NCBI GenBank assembly: GCA_030765065.1
Contig: CM060978.1
Span: forward strand, 111,209,692 to 111,273,691
Direction: 5' to 3'
Source: Deroplatys truncata
Taxonomy: Eukaryota; Arthropoda; Insecta; Mantodea; Mantidae
DNA length: 64,000 nt
Positions 40,840 to 54,425 of this stretch are shown here, one piece after another. Numbering within the stretch: position 1 is the stretch's first letter; every line of letters starts with the position of its first letter. The position numbers and the translations under genes were made by a program. The notes beneath the pieces were generated by a model, which was given only the letters and a program-made list of their open reading frames with translations, was not told the origin of the DNA and searched no databases.

Positions 40840-42990
40840 TATTAATATTGTCCTAGATTGTTTTACCCATCTCTTTCATCCTCATATTTTGTACAAAACA
40901 ACTTTAAAATGTATACTTATGCCAGAATTATATTGTTTATTTAGATTTTATAAGGTATTCATTTTGGCCCTTCTCACTCTATTTTTTTTACAGAAATTTC
41001 TAAATTTAATTTTTGTACACTATATGTAAGTAGTAGAAAAAGTAAAAATGACTTTTGGCTGAAGGAGTCTTAAAACGTGTATTTCCCTTGTTGAGGAACG
41101 CCATTTGGCGGAATATCTTGAGCTCGTTACTAACAAAAATCGACTTTTGATGTGAACAATTGTATCATGTTGCGCGTAACCGTAACCATGTAACTTAATT
41201 TGAAATAATTTTGGAGATAGCATTATTTTTGTGAACAAGGAGCAAGATAATTGTTTTTTGAGTTTGTAATGTGACAAAGTTATATAAGTGTTAATCATAC
41301 TATTCTTCTTCCTTTTATTTAACTTCCTTAAGGGGAGAGCGCAGGCAAATTTTGTAAAAAAAATCTTTTTTTTCTAACATTTTATTTGATAGATTAGACA
41401 ATGAGCATATGCTCCAAGGATATTTTGTTTGCTTTTCCACTCTAGATGAATTTAAAATTTTAAACACCTTAGGAGTAAAACTGTGCCGCGTCCCTTTTTC
41501 AAACAGGCACCAGCTCAGTGTTTGTTACTTTGAGCTTATATTTTTATTTATTCCAATAAATTTATAAATTTATTTAAATAATGTAAGTGGTTTATTACAC
41601 GAACCCCAAAATGCAACATTACTTTTAAAAAGTCAGTATAGTAATATGTTTCGAAAATTTACAAAACAGGTATCACACCGTGTGCTTCTACCTGCCCCAT
41701 CATAATCTGTATCACCAACTATTTAACCTGGGTCCACCCCATCCTAAACTACAGGCGAGATAGAGCATCCTGCGGGTCAAGTCACGCTGCACCAACAGAG
41801 GGTAAATGAACATGTATATTAGCATATAATAATGCAATTAAATTTTTTGATGCGAGAAAATCAGGTATTAAAATTACAGAAAAGAAATACAACGAAACTC
41901 TGTCATTCAGGTGTTAAAATTGCAGAACAAAAGTACAATGAAATGCGTAATCTGCCATAAATTTCTTAGAATAAATCCATTGTCAAAGAATATAAATGTT
42001 TTAAATCTGCTGAAATTGCAGTTCAATAAGCAACAAAAGAAGCCAGAAAAGCAAAGAGGGGCAACAAAAGAAACAGAGAACAGAATGAGATAGATGATAC
42101 AGCATACATTTCGTTGTATAATTCCGTGTAATAAACCACTTACATAAAACAAAAATATCTTCAGTATTTTTAAATTTTAACTCAATGTTTCTCAAAACTA
42201 CATTTTTCTGCCTTTAGGTACAGTTATCTCACATGTATGAAAGATAGACTTGCAATTTTCACAGCTTTTAAAGAATAGCATAAGTGAAAAGCTGATAGCA
42301 TTATAGACTGGTTGGACTAATTTAACGGTTAATAGGCATGAAACAGCAGCTGAAAATGACCATTTAATAAAATGTATGTATTCATATTAAATAATATTTT
42401 GATACTTTGGTATCAAAATACAAAAATGTACAGACCTGATCTGATTTCAACTTTTAGCTAGATAAGTTGGCTACATTGTGTAAAAAATTCAAAGCTGTGG
42501 TGTTAGTAGCGTTGGCTACCGTCTTCCCTTAATCACATGTTACGTTTGTATGATCTAAACGTTCCTCGAGATTAACGAGTTCACAGCGACAGCTATACAA
42601 GACGAGTATTCTGATGGACATAACAGTAGCATATATTTGGATGTCATTCAGTTGTTTCAGACCACAATGCAGGCTGTAACCCCCGCTGTCAGCTTAGATC
42701 TGGACATATCGTCATCGACGTTTATGGTGCTGGTGTCATTTATAACAAAGGAGAAATTTCAATGCTATGCGATGCTTATCTCCAGATCGTGATGCTTACG
42801 CCCGCTGCTACAGGCCACACCCACATCTTTTGTTGATGTAGGTTCGGGACTATGTGCTTCAAGTGCAGCAGTACCACATTTCTGAGAGCTGCTTAAAAAC
42901 AACAAAGATGCTGCAGAATCCTCACATTTCTTCAGCACCATGAACACATTTAGAGATTAACTGATTTGCTGTTAAACTAGAAATTGCTAG
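40840..42990. other. Host spacer, no gene recognised
   Basis: AT-rich. At 42765-42947 the minus strand carries a 60-codon frame of mixed composition (VLKKCEDSAASLLFLSSSQK) that looks more protein-like than its surroundings, but I cannot assign it. Confidence 0.4.
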
Positions 42991-42994
42991 ATAA

Positions 42995-43590
42995 ATATCT
43001 AGCTGGCTTATCCGACATTGCACGGTTAGCTCTTTAAAGTCGAATGACGAATTAATTAATTTCATTTACTCCCCACCGTTACTTATGAAATTATTGAACA
43101 ATCATCTCGAGGATTTTAGGGTGAAGTCTACCCTGTACCCATATAACTAATTTCGCACAACCCCGGCTATTCCTAATAATGAATGAAACAGCCCCTGATA
43201 TCTACGCAAAAGTATGTGAAACATGTGGGAACGTCTAACTTCCTTAATCCCCCAACAGTCTTTCAAGTTCTGGAAATGCTGTATAGCCAATAAGTACCCT
43301 TTGGCGGTGGAACAATCATCATTCAGAATGATCGAGTAGTTTTTTTGATAGTTAGGTGGGTGAAATTTTAAACCTTTATACCTTCTGTTTAGTCTCATAA
43401 TTATAGAATAAGATAAAAGGTACGTAGTTTTCGCATAACACAGAAAGCCGTTATCATGTACGTACAACTACAGCTGTTGAATATGAAGATTCGTCCTCCC
43501 AGGATACCAAGTTAATCTCATTGGAAGAGAGATACAGTCTGCGACTATCGAGAAAAATAGTCTTCTCAGTTGTTAATGGAAATATGGTTC
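42995..43590 (+). repeat. Dispersed repeat family F2, copy 2
   Basis: Collinear with 947-1450: GGCTTATCCGACATTGCACG, then CCGTTA..TATGAAATTATTGAACAATCAT, and blocks around CCCCGGCTATTCCTAATAATG. The 106-codon minus frame within it is not matched in copy 1. Confidence 0.65.
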
Positions 43591-44165
43591 AGTGATTTCT
43601 AATGTTAGCAATTTCCCCCCTTTATACAATTACTAGGCATGCTGTTTATCAATTTCATTACAACATAATTATAAAGGAAATAAAGCAACCTTCTTACACA
43701 AACGTTTTTAGAAGATTTTGGGCATTCAGCGTATAATCTACAAAATTAGAACGAAGGTTATTCAGAGATTCTGGCATTTTTCATTTGACACACATATGCA
43801 GTGTTCAATAAATGAAAATTAAAGGAATAAATATAAACTACGATTCTCATCGTTATAAACAGAATCGATTGTCGCTTTTTAAGCTCTGTCGTCTGTTTGT
43901 TGAAGTGTTACATCATGACCATCTACATTATATTACTTGAATCAAAATGTAACCGGCTTTTGCTTTTACGCGCATTCTCTGCGGAGTACAGCAACTATTT
44001 TCTACTTCATGGTATTCTCAACGAAGGCTTCATAACACCTTTTTAGTCTCTTAGTTAGTAATTTATAAATGGAAATTAGAAGGTATTTTATAGCCCATAC
44101 CTGTCAGAAGGAATAGAGATTTTCAATGACCAAGAAATTATAAAAATTGGTTGAGCGTTTTTGAG

Positions 44166-44212
<47 letters not shown>

Positions 44213-46935
44213 TCTCTTTCTCTTATAGATTTTCTCTTTATAATATTACTATAGATGAAACTATCCTCTTTTAGTAGCTGACAGCAGGTGATATATCACT
44301 AGATGGTTTCAAATATTTCATGTTATTTTAAAAAATAACATCCCTGAAATTTATTTTAAAACATTTAAAGTAAAGAACACAAAACCTTTCCGTCCATTTC
44401 CTGTTAATATTTCAGACCACCTTGTTAACTTTAACCCAGCAAATCCTTAAGTAAGCCAAGTTCATATTCAAGCAGAATAGTATTTTGCATTCGCCTATTA
44501 AATTTTTGTTGCGCCCCCACCCCATATCATTTGGCTCAATCTGCGACTCCCAAGGAGCCAGAGGTATAACCAGCTAATAGGAGGCCATTTACCAATAGGT
44601 ATCTAGCCAGCTTATCTTTGTTTTCATCTTAAAGCAATCTTAGGTTCCAATCTTAATAAGGAGGAGCTATTGCATGGATAAATTATAATTAATCAAAATG
44701 TGCCTGAATTTGTAATCTGTGTGGGAGTAAAATAAAAATCACCAATATGTCTGTTAAATTATTTTTTACCAAAAACTATATTTTGGATTCATATTCTACT
44801 TTGTAGGTTACGAATCTAATTTAACATGGCTAAAAGATATGCTTTATAACATGACACGACTTTCTCTACCATGTGCTAATTTACATGTACATTTTGTAGT
44901 ATTTTTCTCACAGAAAATAACACCAATTAGCTTAATTATTTCAAACTACATGACCACACGCAATTGTATACCATATGTATATATTTCTCTCCCTTTCTCC
45001 TTTTAGAAAATTTAGATCTGGAGAGCGAGCAGGTCAGTCAATTATACTGTCATCAAAACACGCTGTAATGAGGGGTAGAGATTATCTCGGATTTCTTTCC
45101 ACGACAGCCCCAGCTCGTCTTTGTTCCTCGCAGTTCACGTCTCTCTTTGTCTAGCAGGGACCTAGTCTGTTCAAATCTAACAATCTATAAATTGAGGATT
45201 TGTTAGCTAACGGTGACATCAGGGAATATGTATATAAATTCAAGCTAATAGTCCACATCTGACAGGCTGTTCTTGGTGCACATCGTGATACTACTACAAC
45301 ACGATCCACAGAGAGCTTCACATGTTGTTATTCCCACTACAGACTGTGCTATATAATTAACGTTAAACTGAACGGTAAATGCGATTACCCTTCGTTGGCA
45401 TGTGAGCTAGGTTGCTGACAAGGACAAATTACTTAAATGTAAAGAATGATTGTAATATGAATATGCATTTTTATGTGACATTGATTTGAGATGTATATTG
45501 ATTGTAATTATTGTTGAGAAGTAAGTTTATACGGCCTTACTGAAACTGACAATAATAGCGTGCAATAATGCAGCGAGGGGGTGAGCTGTTTATCATTATT
45601 AGAGACGAGGAAGTTACGTAATGTTGGCGCGTTTTATTAGCCAATAGCAACTCAGTTATAATCTTTAGGCATATCTAGGTTAGAGATAGACCCCGTCAGT
45701 TCACCGAAAATATTTGTAAAGTACACGTCGGCTATCGATTCACAAGTTACGCGTAGCAGAGTTATGAAAAATTTAAAGTGTTGTAAAGTTAATTATACAA
45801 AAAGTTGAAGTACGCGAATTAGGAATGATCAGTAATGAAGTTATTATAACAGTTTCAGTTTGGTGAGTGTCAAAATCAATGTGTAAATTTGATAGTGAAT
45901 GTGTTCGACAATAAAAGTGTAAAACAAATTCTTTCATCAGTGTTATATTTGGATAAGAGACTCCTTTCCGTTTACACAACCTGTATAAAGAGAAGTGCTC
46001 GACCAAAAAGATCATAGCTAGCCGGAGGACAGAGAACCAAAATTAAATAAAATAACAGTAGCATTCTTTCAAACAAACACTAATACTACCGCAAATTGCT
46101 AACACCAGATGGAGCTAACAAACCTAACAAATGAATCACGTCACAAAATGGCTTCACCACGTGGAGTAAACACAAATACACAAACAACATTATAATTAAT
46201 ACCGTCGCAAATTGGCTCCCAAACGTGGGGCTCAACAAATAACATATGAAGTATACCACCACAATACCTATTCAAACAGAACGACATTTTTAATATCCCA
46301 TACAAGTGGATCCTTTTTACGCAGGGATTCATTCCCTTATGGGTCTCATGAAGCCTATCCCTATCACCAGATCAAAGGGATCTAATCGGCTTATCCAAAA
46401 ATTTATCTTTATGCAGTTTTATAGGTAGATTCCATTCCTAATACGAAGAGGTTATGACATGGATAAATTAATTAAAGTGTTTCGAAATTTGTAATTTGAG
46501 TCGGAGTAAAATAAAAATCACAATTTTTCTCTCTTATATTTTTATTAAAATGTTCACTTAATATCGTCTTTTTAGAGTACAACCTCGCTTTGAAACATCG
46601 GAAACATATGCTGCGCAACAGTCATACGTCTATTTCTACCCGAGCCGGTTAATACCATTTTATTCACAAAACATGATTTTTCCACCCTCTGTATATCAGT
46701 TACGATTATTGATCACAAATTACGAGGTATAAACTTGCTTACGTGCAAGCTGTTGAGACCACACAGATTCTTTGGTAGCACTGAGCTCGTGGGTAAACGT
46801 TTTAGAAAAAAGGCTAATGCTGCATGAATTGTATATTTTATGATCTTTACATTTTCTCGCAGTAAATTGTAGTCTATCTTTTGTAGAATTCCAATTACAT
46901 ATAATTCAGGGAGCAAGAATAGTACTTAAATTGCT
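43591..46935. other. Host spacer, no gene recognised
   Basis: AT-rich. An (AC)n run lies at 44170-44208. A diverged F2-like word occurs near 44610. No supported coding region. Confidence 0.45.
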
Positions 46936-46939
46936 AATT

Positions 46940-46978
46940 TACAAAAAATTCAAGTTGTGTGTTTTATAGAGCTATTTT

Positions 46979-47010
<32 letters not shown>

Positions 47011-47240
47011 TGAGAGTGAGAGTGTGTGTTAACACAACGACAGTGTTTCCGTGTAAAGGAACAATCTTTGCCTTGCATACTTTGAATATGCTCGGCTTAA
47101 ATACTAAGCACGCACACATGATACTCTTTTCTATTTGGGGGGATTCAGAGAGCCTTGTGTGTTTCTGGTAAGAATATGATACCAATTTGCAGAACAAGTG
47201 TGAACTCCTCTACCTTGCTTAAGCAATTAAGAAAATAAAA
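46940..47240 (+). repeat. Diverged F1 3' fragment with (GA)n
   Basis: The order of blocks (AAATTCAAGTTG, CGTGTAAAGGAACAATC, TTAAATACTAAGC, CCTTGTGTGTTTCTGGTAAG, CTCCTCTACCTTGCTT) follows F1. A (GA)n expansion lies at 46981-47012. Confidence 0.5.
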
Positions 47241-47436
47241 TAATCTTATACATTCATAGCTGTGTTGTTCATTGAATTTCTAAACAATATTTATTATAAT
47301 TAAGTCCTGTAACACTTTATTCCTCCTCTTCTTCTTCTCCTCCAATAAGGTTTAGATACTTAGACTTGTTCCGCGGCTAATTGAACTGATTATTTTATCT
47401 TCTCCGTTGCCGTCCAGCGTTTCTTCGCCCAATATA

Positions 47437-47936
47437 CAGGGTTATTCCAAAAGAAGGAACAGACTTTAAATATTTATTTCTAATGAACGACAATAGATAG
47501 CAACACGTACGACCATCATTGAAGAGAGGAATGTTCAAAGTTTTAAGCCCCTAATCTATTAGTTCTATTCAGTGCCTATAGCGACGCTGGGTTTGTTTAC
47601 AAGAAAATGGCAACGCCACAGGAAAAGTCGTTTTGTGTGCTGCAGTATTCAAAGAGTGAATCCATTGTTTCATTGCAGCGTGCATTTCGTTGTAAGTTCA
47701 ACACAGAGCCACCTCGTCATAAAAAAGTTACAATTGGTATAATAAATTCGTAGGTGTTGCGTATGCAAACGGAAAAGCACTGGTCGTCCTCGCATAACAA
47801 ATGGTGCTTATTTTGAACACATAAAGTAAAACTTTGAACTTTTCTTTATTCCGTAATATATCGCATGTGACGCCATCTGTAGTCGTTCATTAGAAATAAA
47901 TATCTAAAGTCTGTTCCTTCTTTTAGAATAACCTTG
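47437..47936 (+). mobile_element. 500-bp MITE from a Tc1/mariner-like element, copy 1
   Basis: Terminal inverted repeats of about 57 bp (CAGGGTTATTCCAAAAGAAG at the left, mirrored at the right) are flanked by TA (47435-47436 and 47937-47938). Inside, a start at 47608 opens a frame of about 48 codons (MATPQEKSFCVLQYSKSESI) resembling the N-terminal helix-turn-helix of Tc1/mariner transposases, then a stop. The catalytic part is deleted. Confidence 0.85.
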
Positions 47937-48065
47937 TATAAAGAAAAATGACTTGCTGTGGATACCTCCAAAAGTGCATACTTAAAATATGATATTTCCA
48001 CAATTTCTGATATCCCTGAATCTCGCCAATCACGTTGTCTTCCATCAACTGTATCTTATATCTGA
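47937..48065. other. Short spacer
   Basis: Nothing recognised. Confidence 0.4.
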
Positions 48066-48069
48066 ATAT

Positions 48070-48545
48070 TTATCTCATAAATTAAAGTGCATATCTCGAA
48101 TTTTCCGCGAACGGCCTGTAAAGTCCTCTTCATGCTGAACGAATTTTGAATACTTCTGTATTACTGTTGAACAATGAGAGCTAGACGAACACGTACTACA
48201 AAAAATGTAGATGTCATTAAAACGAAAAATGTATTTCAATGTTTTTTTGTTGGAAATAACCACGTTCGACATATTCGTTGTTATTATTTTGAATTTTCAA
48301 ATACTTACACTTTGTTTTAATTGCTAAGGCGTCATTCGTTTGTATTTCCTGGTCATGCAAAGAGTCTGGAATTTTAAAACGAACATATAGATCTGACTAT
48401 CGCTTCAGTCTCCTGTATCCTTCTTCACTTACTACAAAATATGTAACGAAACCATTTCTGCAAACTTCATCTCGATTAGCATAAAGTAGATAAACAAATA
48501 AACTTTTGTAAGAATAGTTTGTGGAACAGTGGGTAGAGCAGACGT
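48070..48545 (-). repeat. F1 fragment, minus strand
   Basis: AATTTTCCGCGAACGGCCTG, CGTACTACAAAAAATGTAGA and ATCTCGATTAGCATAAAGTA follow the inverted F1 order to its 5' end near 48545. Confidence 0.65.
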
Positions 48546-48879
48546 CTCTACGTCTTCTATCATTCAAATGTCTCCACACAGTTGGTAACATTGTTCTAAT
48601 CGACTGTATATGGATAATAGGAACAAAGCATTCCATTACGTTTCTAAACATAAGTGCTATCGATATTTTGTAGAAATATCGTAAAGTTTTGTTAATAACG
48701 TTTTGTGCAAAAATTAATAAAGCGATATTTTTTTCTAATTTTTTTGGTATCGTTTTCTATTATACCCTCCCTTTGGGAAAATGAATTAAGCTGCCACATA
48801 ACCTATTATTTACTTGAAATCTAAAGTTATATCACTCCGTGTTAATGTCTCCCTCTCCCTCCCCCCTCTCGCTCTCGCG

Positions 48880-48920
<41 letters not shown>

Positions 48921-50224
48921 TTTGGAAAATGATTTAGATGGCCTATTATACTCTTAGCTTCATTTATACATTCAAAGTTGAACATTGTCAGAAACAATAA
49001 GACTAGAATTTTATTGTATGCATAGATGTCACTACAAGTGAGCTTGCATTCAATGAGGATTCATAAATACGCAGCAATTTTCAAGTACAGTGTTTCTGAC
49101 TGTTGAAAATGTTTTTTGTTGGTAGTCCAATCTCCGCTTCATTTAGAAATTAATTAGAAAACCATCAGTTTTACATTTTTAATGGCTGGTTTCTATAATC
49201 AGAGAGCGAAGCTTTAAGAGTTAGAGCGAATTATTTCTGAGACAAAATTGTATCTCCAGAATATATTTTAGCAAATGAGATTTTGTACCATCCGAAACTA
49301 GAAGCCTCATTAATAATTCCCAAGTAACAGGTTGCAATTTTAGAAGGTAGTTAAGTTTTATTTTTTTCCAACTTCTCATAAATTTGTTTTAACGTGCTTA
49401 CAACTTATGTTATGTAATGGGAACTTGGGTTCAAAATCGAATGCCACTCGTTATCATATCTCGTATACTGTTCAAAATAACGAGGGAAGTTAACATATAA
49501 CGAAGCAAACAACCCAAGAAAGGAGTTTAGTATTACACGAAGGAAACTTGTTCAACGGGAAAATCAGCAGGCTCGTTGCTAGGAGGACCCTGCACTGGGA
49601 ACAAGTTCCATCGCGGTGTTCGAAACCTGGCCCACTGGTCGCTAGGCAGGTCTGCATTAACCCACGCGGAAGTTACCCTGTCTTGTACCGAGGAGGAAAC
49701 TACAAGGAAGAAGAAAATGTTCAGATAAAGTAATGTCAATATACATTCATTATTCCGCTGTGTATTTATATACATCCTCTGCTTGTGCTATAGGTGGATT
49801 GAGGATATTCAACCGTGTGCCCTAAGGATTCTATAAGATGACAAAATGTACATTAAAAAGCGTTAAAAACTTTCTGAGACTGCATCAATTATTTTGCTCA
49901 TTAATGTTAGAGTATCGCAGCTCTAGTAGAAATTAGAATAAACAGTAAAATTCCTCCGTAGCGTATCTTCCATCAATTGAAAGTCGTGTTAGAAGGAAGT
50001 GCGTCACCCGGTCTAAACATGGATGTTTATTAGTAAGGTATCGTCGTTGCTCTTGCAAAATCGCTGCATGCTGAAGACACAATTGTGGTTCAGGAGCAGG
50101 AACATACTTTCACACACACCGAATTTTGCGGCTTGCAAAAACTTCGATTTTTTAACATTAAAACAGTTATTATTCTGTATTTACTGCGTCAATAGATGGA
50201 CTGAAAATTCTGAATCCGTGGCCT
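48546..50224. other. Host spacer, no gene recognised
   Basis: A (TC)n run lies at 48887-48914. At about 49550-49690 the minus strand has a GC-richer stretch with weak A/B-box-like words (CTAGCGACCAGTGGG; GGTTTCGAACACC) that might be a decayed tRNA-type SINE head. Confidence 0.4.
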
Positions 50225-50227
50225 GAG

Positions 50228-51178
50228 CCAAGAAACTACGAACCGGTTGCGCGGTGTTTTTCCGCTGGGCGCGTGGAAACATGATAATGCACTGCTGCTA
50301 TAAATAAGGTCACGCTGTTGACGTGGTTTTGCTCTGCAGTGGGAAGTGCAGTATTCAGTTACGCAGATGTGATGCAGTTCGGTTATTACGAGTTATTTAC
50401 GAGTATTATTTTGTCCTGTACTTAGTCACAAAATATAAAATGGCTCAGTATGTGTTTTCTAGTGCACAGCGTCTATTTGTTTATGATTCGTATGTGCTAA
50501 CTCAGTCAGCTCGCCAAGCGAAAGTACGATTTGCAGAAAGATTTCCAGGTGTAAAAGTTCCAGACCGTACAACAATCCATGAACTTTACAATAAATTTCA
50601 GGCCACAGGAAGTTCAGGCTAAGAATCTAAAAGACGGCGTTCGTTTCTTACCGAAGAAACATTAGACGACATCGGTTATCGTTTGGAGAATTCTCCCCAA
50701 AAAATCACAGGCTTTTTTATCTTTTTTTAACAAGACTCTGCAAGAGCTCATACGGCCAATATTTCGATGAGAACAATTGAAAGTGTGTTTGAGGACAGAA
50801 TATTAGTAGTGATTTATGGCCCCCTCGGTCCCCCGACCTTAACTCCCTGCGATTTCTATCTCTGGGGTAACTTAAAACATAAATTGAACAAGACAAACTC
50901 ACACACCCTGGAAGAATTAAAACAAAATATCCTCCAGGAAATTGCCAGCATTTCTCAACGTGAACTACGGCGAGATATGGATAGTTTCCTAAAAAGGTGC
51001 CAAAAATGTATGGACAACAACGGTGGCCAGTTTCGGCATCTCCTTTCATAAAGTTGATAAGTAAAACCTTTAAAAGTAGTTTTAAAAAGGTTGTATGGTT
51101 TCATCCGCGCCTTTCCATGATAGCGCCGAGGACGCGGACAGGAAAAACACCGCGCAGCCGGTTCGTTGTTTTTTGATT
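50228..51178 (+). mobile_element. Internally deleted Tc1/mariner-like transposon (third type), about 950 bp
   Basis: The ends are inverted repeats of about 28-35 bp (GAACCGGTTGCGCGGTGTTT at 50239, mirrored at about 51145-51165). The transposase N-terminus starts at 50440 (MAQYVFSSAQRLFVYDSYVL) with the FPGVKVPDRTTIHELYNKF helix-turn-helix, then a stop at 50620. The C-terminal part (50800-51048) has TPCDFYLWGNLKHKL and the LEELKQNILQEIASI tail. The middle, with the first catalytic residues, is missing. It cannot be autonomous. Confidence 0.82.
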
Positions 51179-51179
51179 C

Positions 51180-51700
51180 TCTCTGTATAAAAACATCATT
51201 GTGTGAAAGAAATCCACCTAACACATATTGCAAGCGTATAGCAACAAGATATACAACACTAGTTTTACTCCTGTACCTCCTTAACCTGTGATTCTGTTTA
51301 TTGAATTAAAACGTTTGAGATTAGCAAAAGAGTACTGTTTTGCACTAGCATAGCCGTGTGGACTCCGATATGAACCATACCTGTTGCATTGCTGTGCTTT
51401 ACCTCGCTCAACCTGCTGCTGTTATATCATCTGTTACGACTTTTCAAGCTTTCACTTATGCTTTCGGTTAGCACTTGCCATAAATACTTTAAATTATTCA
51501 TCCCGCTATTTGTTGTTTGAAGATTTTGTCTTTCCACATAAAAGTGTTGTTTATGGGAGGAGGCGGGTATTTTCCGAAAAATTTCTTCACACATCCTTAA
51601 AGGTTGGCTTAAGTTTGAAATTCTGAATTCGTATAACTTTTGTTTCACAGCTATATTGTTTCAGAAACCCCTTAATGAACCATTTTATTCTATTTTTTAT
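51180..51700. other. Host spacer, no gene recognised
   Basis: No supported gene. Confidence 0.4.
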
Positions 51701-51704
51701 TTTG

Positions 51705-52420
51705 TCTAGCACCTACTAGAGCACCTGTAGAGTAATTATTGCCATTCCACAAAAAATTCGGTATAAAGATTTCACCGGAAAGACATGTTTTGAGATCCCT
51801 ATAAATGACAACTTAAAAAAAAATGTCAGCGCCTGTGCCTGAGTGAGAGAGAGAACAACTAAATCAAAAAAGAAAATTCGGATAAACACCAAACTTGGTA
51901 GGTATTTATGTTTAGCATTTTCCAAATATGCGACATGAAGATTTTCAAATACATCCCAAGGTATTCTTTATATGGAACACTTTTCGTTATTTTTAATGAT
52001 TTTTCTCAAAAGTGCCTATAACGATTTTGATTAAAATTTCATTTAAGATATTTACATGACTAATGATATGCATATAATGAATTTTCTGGGAATAGCCTGT
52101 GAGGTTCTCTTTATTCGGAGTGAATTTTGTATAATGTAAAACCATAAGGGATAGACAAAAAAATTACTACACAAACACTGGAGATCTCTTTAACATACAC
52201 AGAGTATCTAACTTTTTGTGGAATTAGCTATTTCCGGGATATTTGTTGTTATTGTTTTGAACTTTTCAACACTCTTTGGCATTCTTTGAAGTGATAACCA
52301 TTCAGTTGTTTCTCCTACTGTGATGGGAAGAGTATGAAATTTCAACGCTTGGCATATAAAGATGTAACCATCACTTCAGCTTCCTGTATCCCATTTGTAC
52401 CTATGTACAATGAATGTACA
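51705..52420 (-). repeat. F1 copy, minus strand
   Basis: From CACCTACTAGAGCACCTGTA through TTTCACCGGAAAGACATG and AACACCAAACTTGGTA, to blocks near 52300. It is a diverged copy. Confidence 0.7.
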
Positions 52421-52437
52421 GTGAAACAATTTGCATT

Positions 52438-52467
52438 TCTTCTTCTTCTTCTTCTTCTTCTTCTTCA
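52438..52467 (+). repeat. (TTC)n microsatellite
   Basis: Nine or more uninterrupted trinucleotides. Confidence 0.9.
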
Positions 52468-52499
52468 TCTTCACTACACAGTTTAGACTAGGCTGCTGT

Positions 52500-52950
52500 G
52501 CGTATTCACAGCGTCACTTTCCATCTTTTCTTGTGTTCTCCTATGTCTCGATGTCCTGATGGTGTGTATTGGTATGATAATTTTGGAAATCTTGTTTGGT
52601 CCATAGCGTATAGGTGCTGTTTCTTATTTCGATATTGTAGAATTTTATATATGGAATATATCTTAATTCATTTCTGAAGTTTTCATTTCGTATGTGATCT
52701 AGTCTTGTGCAGTCATCAGTCTTTCTCAATGAAGTAATTTCTGCAATTTGAATTCTGCTCTTAATTTTCTTATTAATCACCCAAGATTCAATGTTATAAA
52801 GAAGTAAAGGAACAGCCATTGTTTTATAGAGCTATATTCTTATTTTTCGTTTTAATATCCTAAGATTGTGCAGATACGATGAAATTTGGATAACCATGAA
52901 TAAATGTCTTTTTGCGTTTCAAATCCCGTAGTAAACTCGAATCTAGATAT
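52500..52950 (-). pseudogene. LINE (non-LTR) reverse-transcriptase C-terminal remnant
   Basis: The minus frame 52819-52541 has LLLYNIESWVINKKIKSRIQ and TRLDHIRNENFRNEL. These match the segment after the reverse-transcriptase domain in insect Jockey/CR1-like elements (Y-G-x-E-x-W, R-I-x-x-A-E, then R-x-D-x-I-R-N). The element is truncated, with no 5' part or poly(A) tail visible. Confidence 0.75.
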
Positions 52951-53066
52951 GTAAAGTTGGAGACCTGTTCTATTGTGTTATCTTCTAGAAATATTTTTTA
53001 TGTTATTGGTGATTTTCTTAAAAATGTCATTACTTCTGGAAACATTTATCTCAATTAACATGAAGT

Positions 53067-53330
53067 AGAAAAAAATCTGGTGTGTTGCACTCCCATGACT
53101 TTCTCTACTCTTGTACAAACTATTTTTACAAACGCTTATTCTCCATCTATTTCATGTTAATCGAGTTAAACATTTGCAGAACCTATCTTATTGTTAATTT
53201 TCTTGTAGGTGCAAGGGTAAGCTTTAAGCGGTAGTCAAGTCTTTTAAGAGCTGTTTGCTATGTGGAGTATTCCATTTTCTTTGCATGTCCAGGACATAAA
53301 AAAAATAATAAATAAAATGAAACGATATTA
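53067..53330 (+). repeat. F1 5'-end fragment, plus strand
   Basis: Begins TCTGGTGTGTTGCACTCCCA and matches the first about 250 bases of F1, including TCATGTTAATCGAG. Confidence 0.75.
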
Positions 53331-53980
53331 CGAAATTGGTTCAAATCAGCATTCCTTTGAAGCAAAAGCTGCTAAAAGATTCACAAAATCATAGCAGTAC
53401 GTTTATTTCTTAGTATAAACAAGAAGTGCGTAGTTACGACATGCGAGAAACGCATTCATATATTTCATTCCTAGCATAGATAAGTTATAATGCATAGATG
53501 GTTAACTCAATCTTAAAACATTGGTTTCTCTGCATTCAAATATTTCATTCCCTGCATAGATAACTAACAACAAATAGATAGTTAACTCAATGTTAAAGCA
53601 CTGATCTCGCATAACACTTCGGCGATCGACTGGCTTCCATTAATTTTCATACGGTAGGTGTAGAAACTTACACCGACTTCGGTGGCTCAATTGCACAAAT
53701 AGCGTGCAATCGTATCCCAATTTCTGCTTTTGGTCTACTATATGAAATTGGTCAACCGTTCTCACGTTTACAACCAAATCAAAATAATACCATTGGTCCT
53801 GAGGTTTTCTGTTTTTTCTTTCCACTACAAATCTCTGAACCGAACCAAACCAAACCAAAGATTGTGATCTGACTGTAGACTCGAAAACAGCTTAAATTGA
53901 GTGTTTTCAAAAGTTCTACATTTTAGGTGTAGGACATTTTCGTCTATCATTTATCGCTTCCCAATTATACAAGATTATAT
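53331..53980. other. Host spacer, no gene recognised
   Basis: It contains a short direct duplication: a TTCATTCC.GCATAGATAA-type block near 53465 recurs near 53545, each followed by GGTTAACTCAAT-like words. Confidence 0.45.
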
Positions 53981-53984
53981 TCTC

Positions 53985-54125
53985 TTTGCATGTCAAAAGA
54001 TCGTTTCTGCAAATGTTTATCTCGATTAATATGAAATAGATTGAGAATAAGAGTTTGTAAAAATAGTTTGTACAAGAATAGAGAAAGTCATGTGAGTGTA
54101 ACACATCAGATTGTTTTATGTTCTT
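53985..54125 (-). repeat. F1 5'-end fragment, minus strand
   Basis: Inverted match to the first 140 bases of F1, ending GTGAGTGTAACACATCAGAT. Confidence 0.75.
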
Positions 54126-54224
54126 GACATGCAAAGAGAATTACATTTTACACATAGCCCAGTTCCAAAAATATTTTACTATCGCTTAAGGCCTACTATG
54201 TTCCCCTTGTTTTGTATTTGCAAG

Positions 54225-54370
54225 GGCAATATAGAAATACATTAGCCTTTAAGCATAGACATATCTCTTAATAGTTGGTTGCTATGTGCAGCACCATTCT
54301 CTTTGCCACAGATATATATATATATATATATATTGTAATGATATAATAATATAATAAAAATATTAATAAC

Positions 54371-54425
<55 letters not shown>

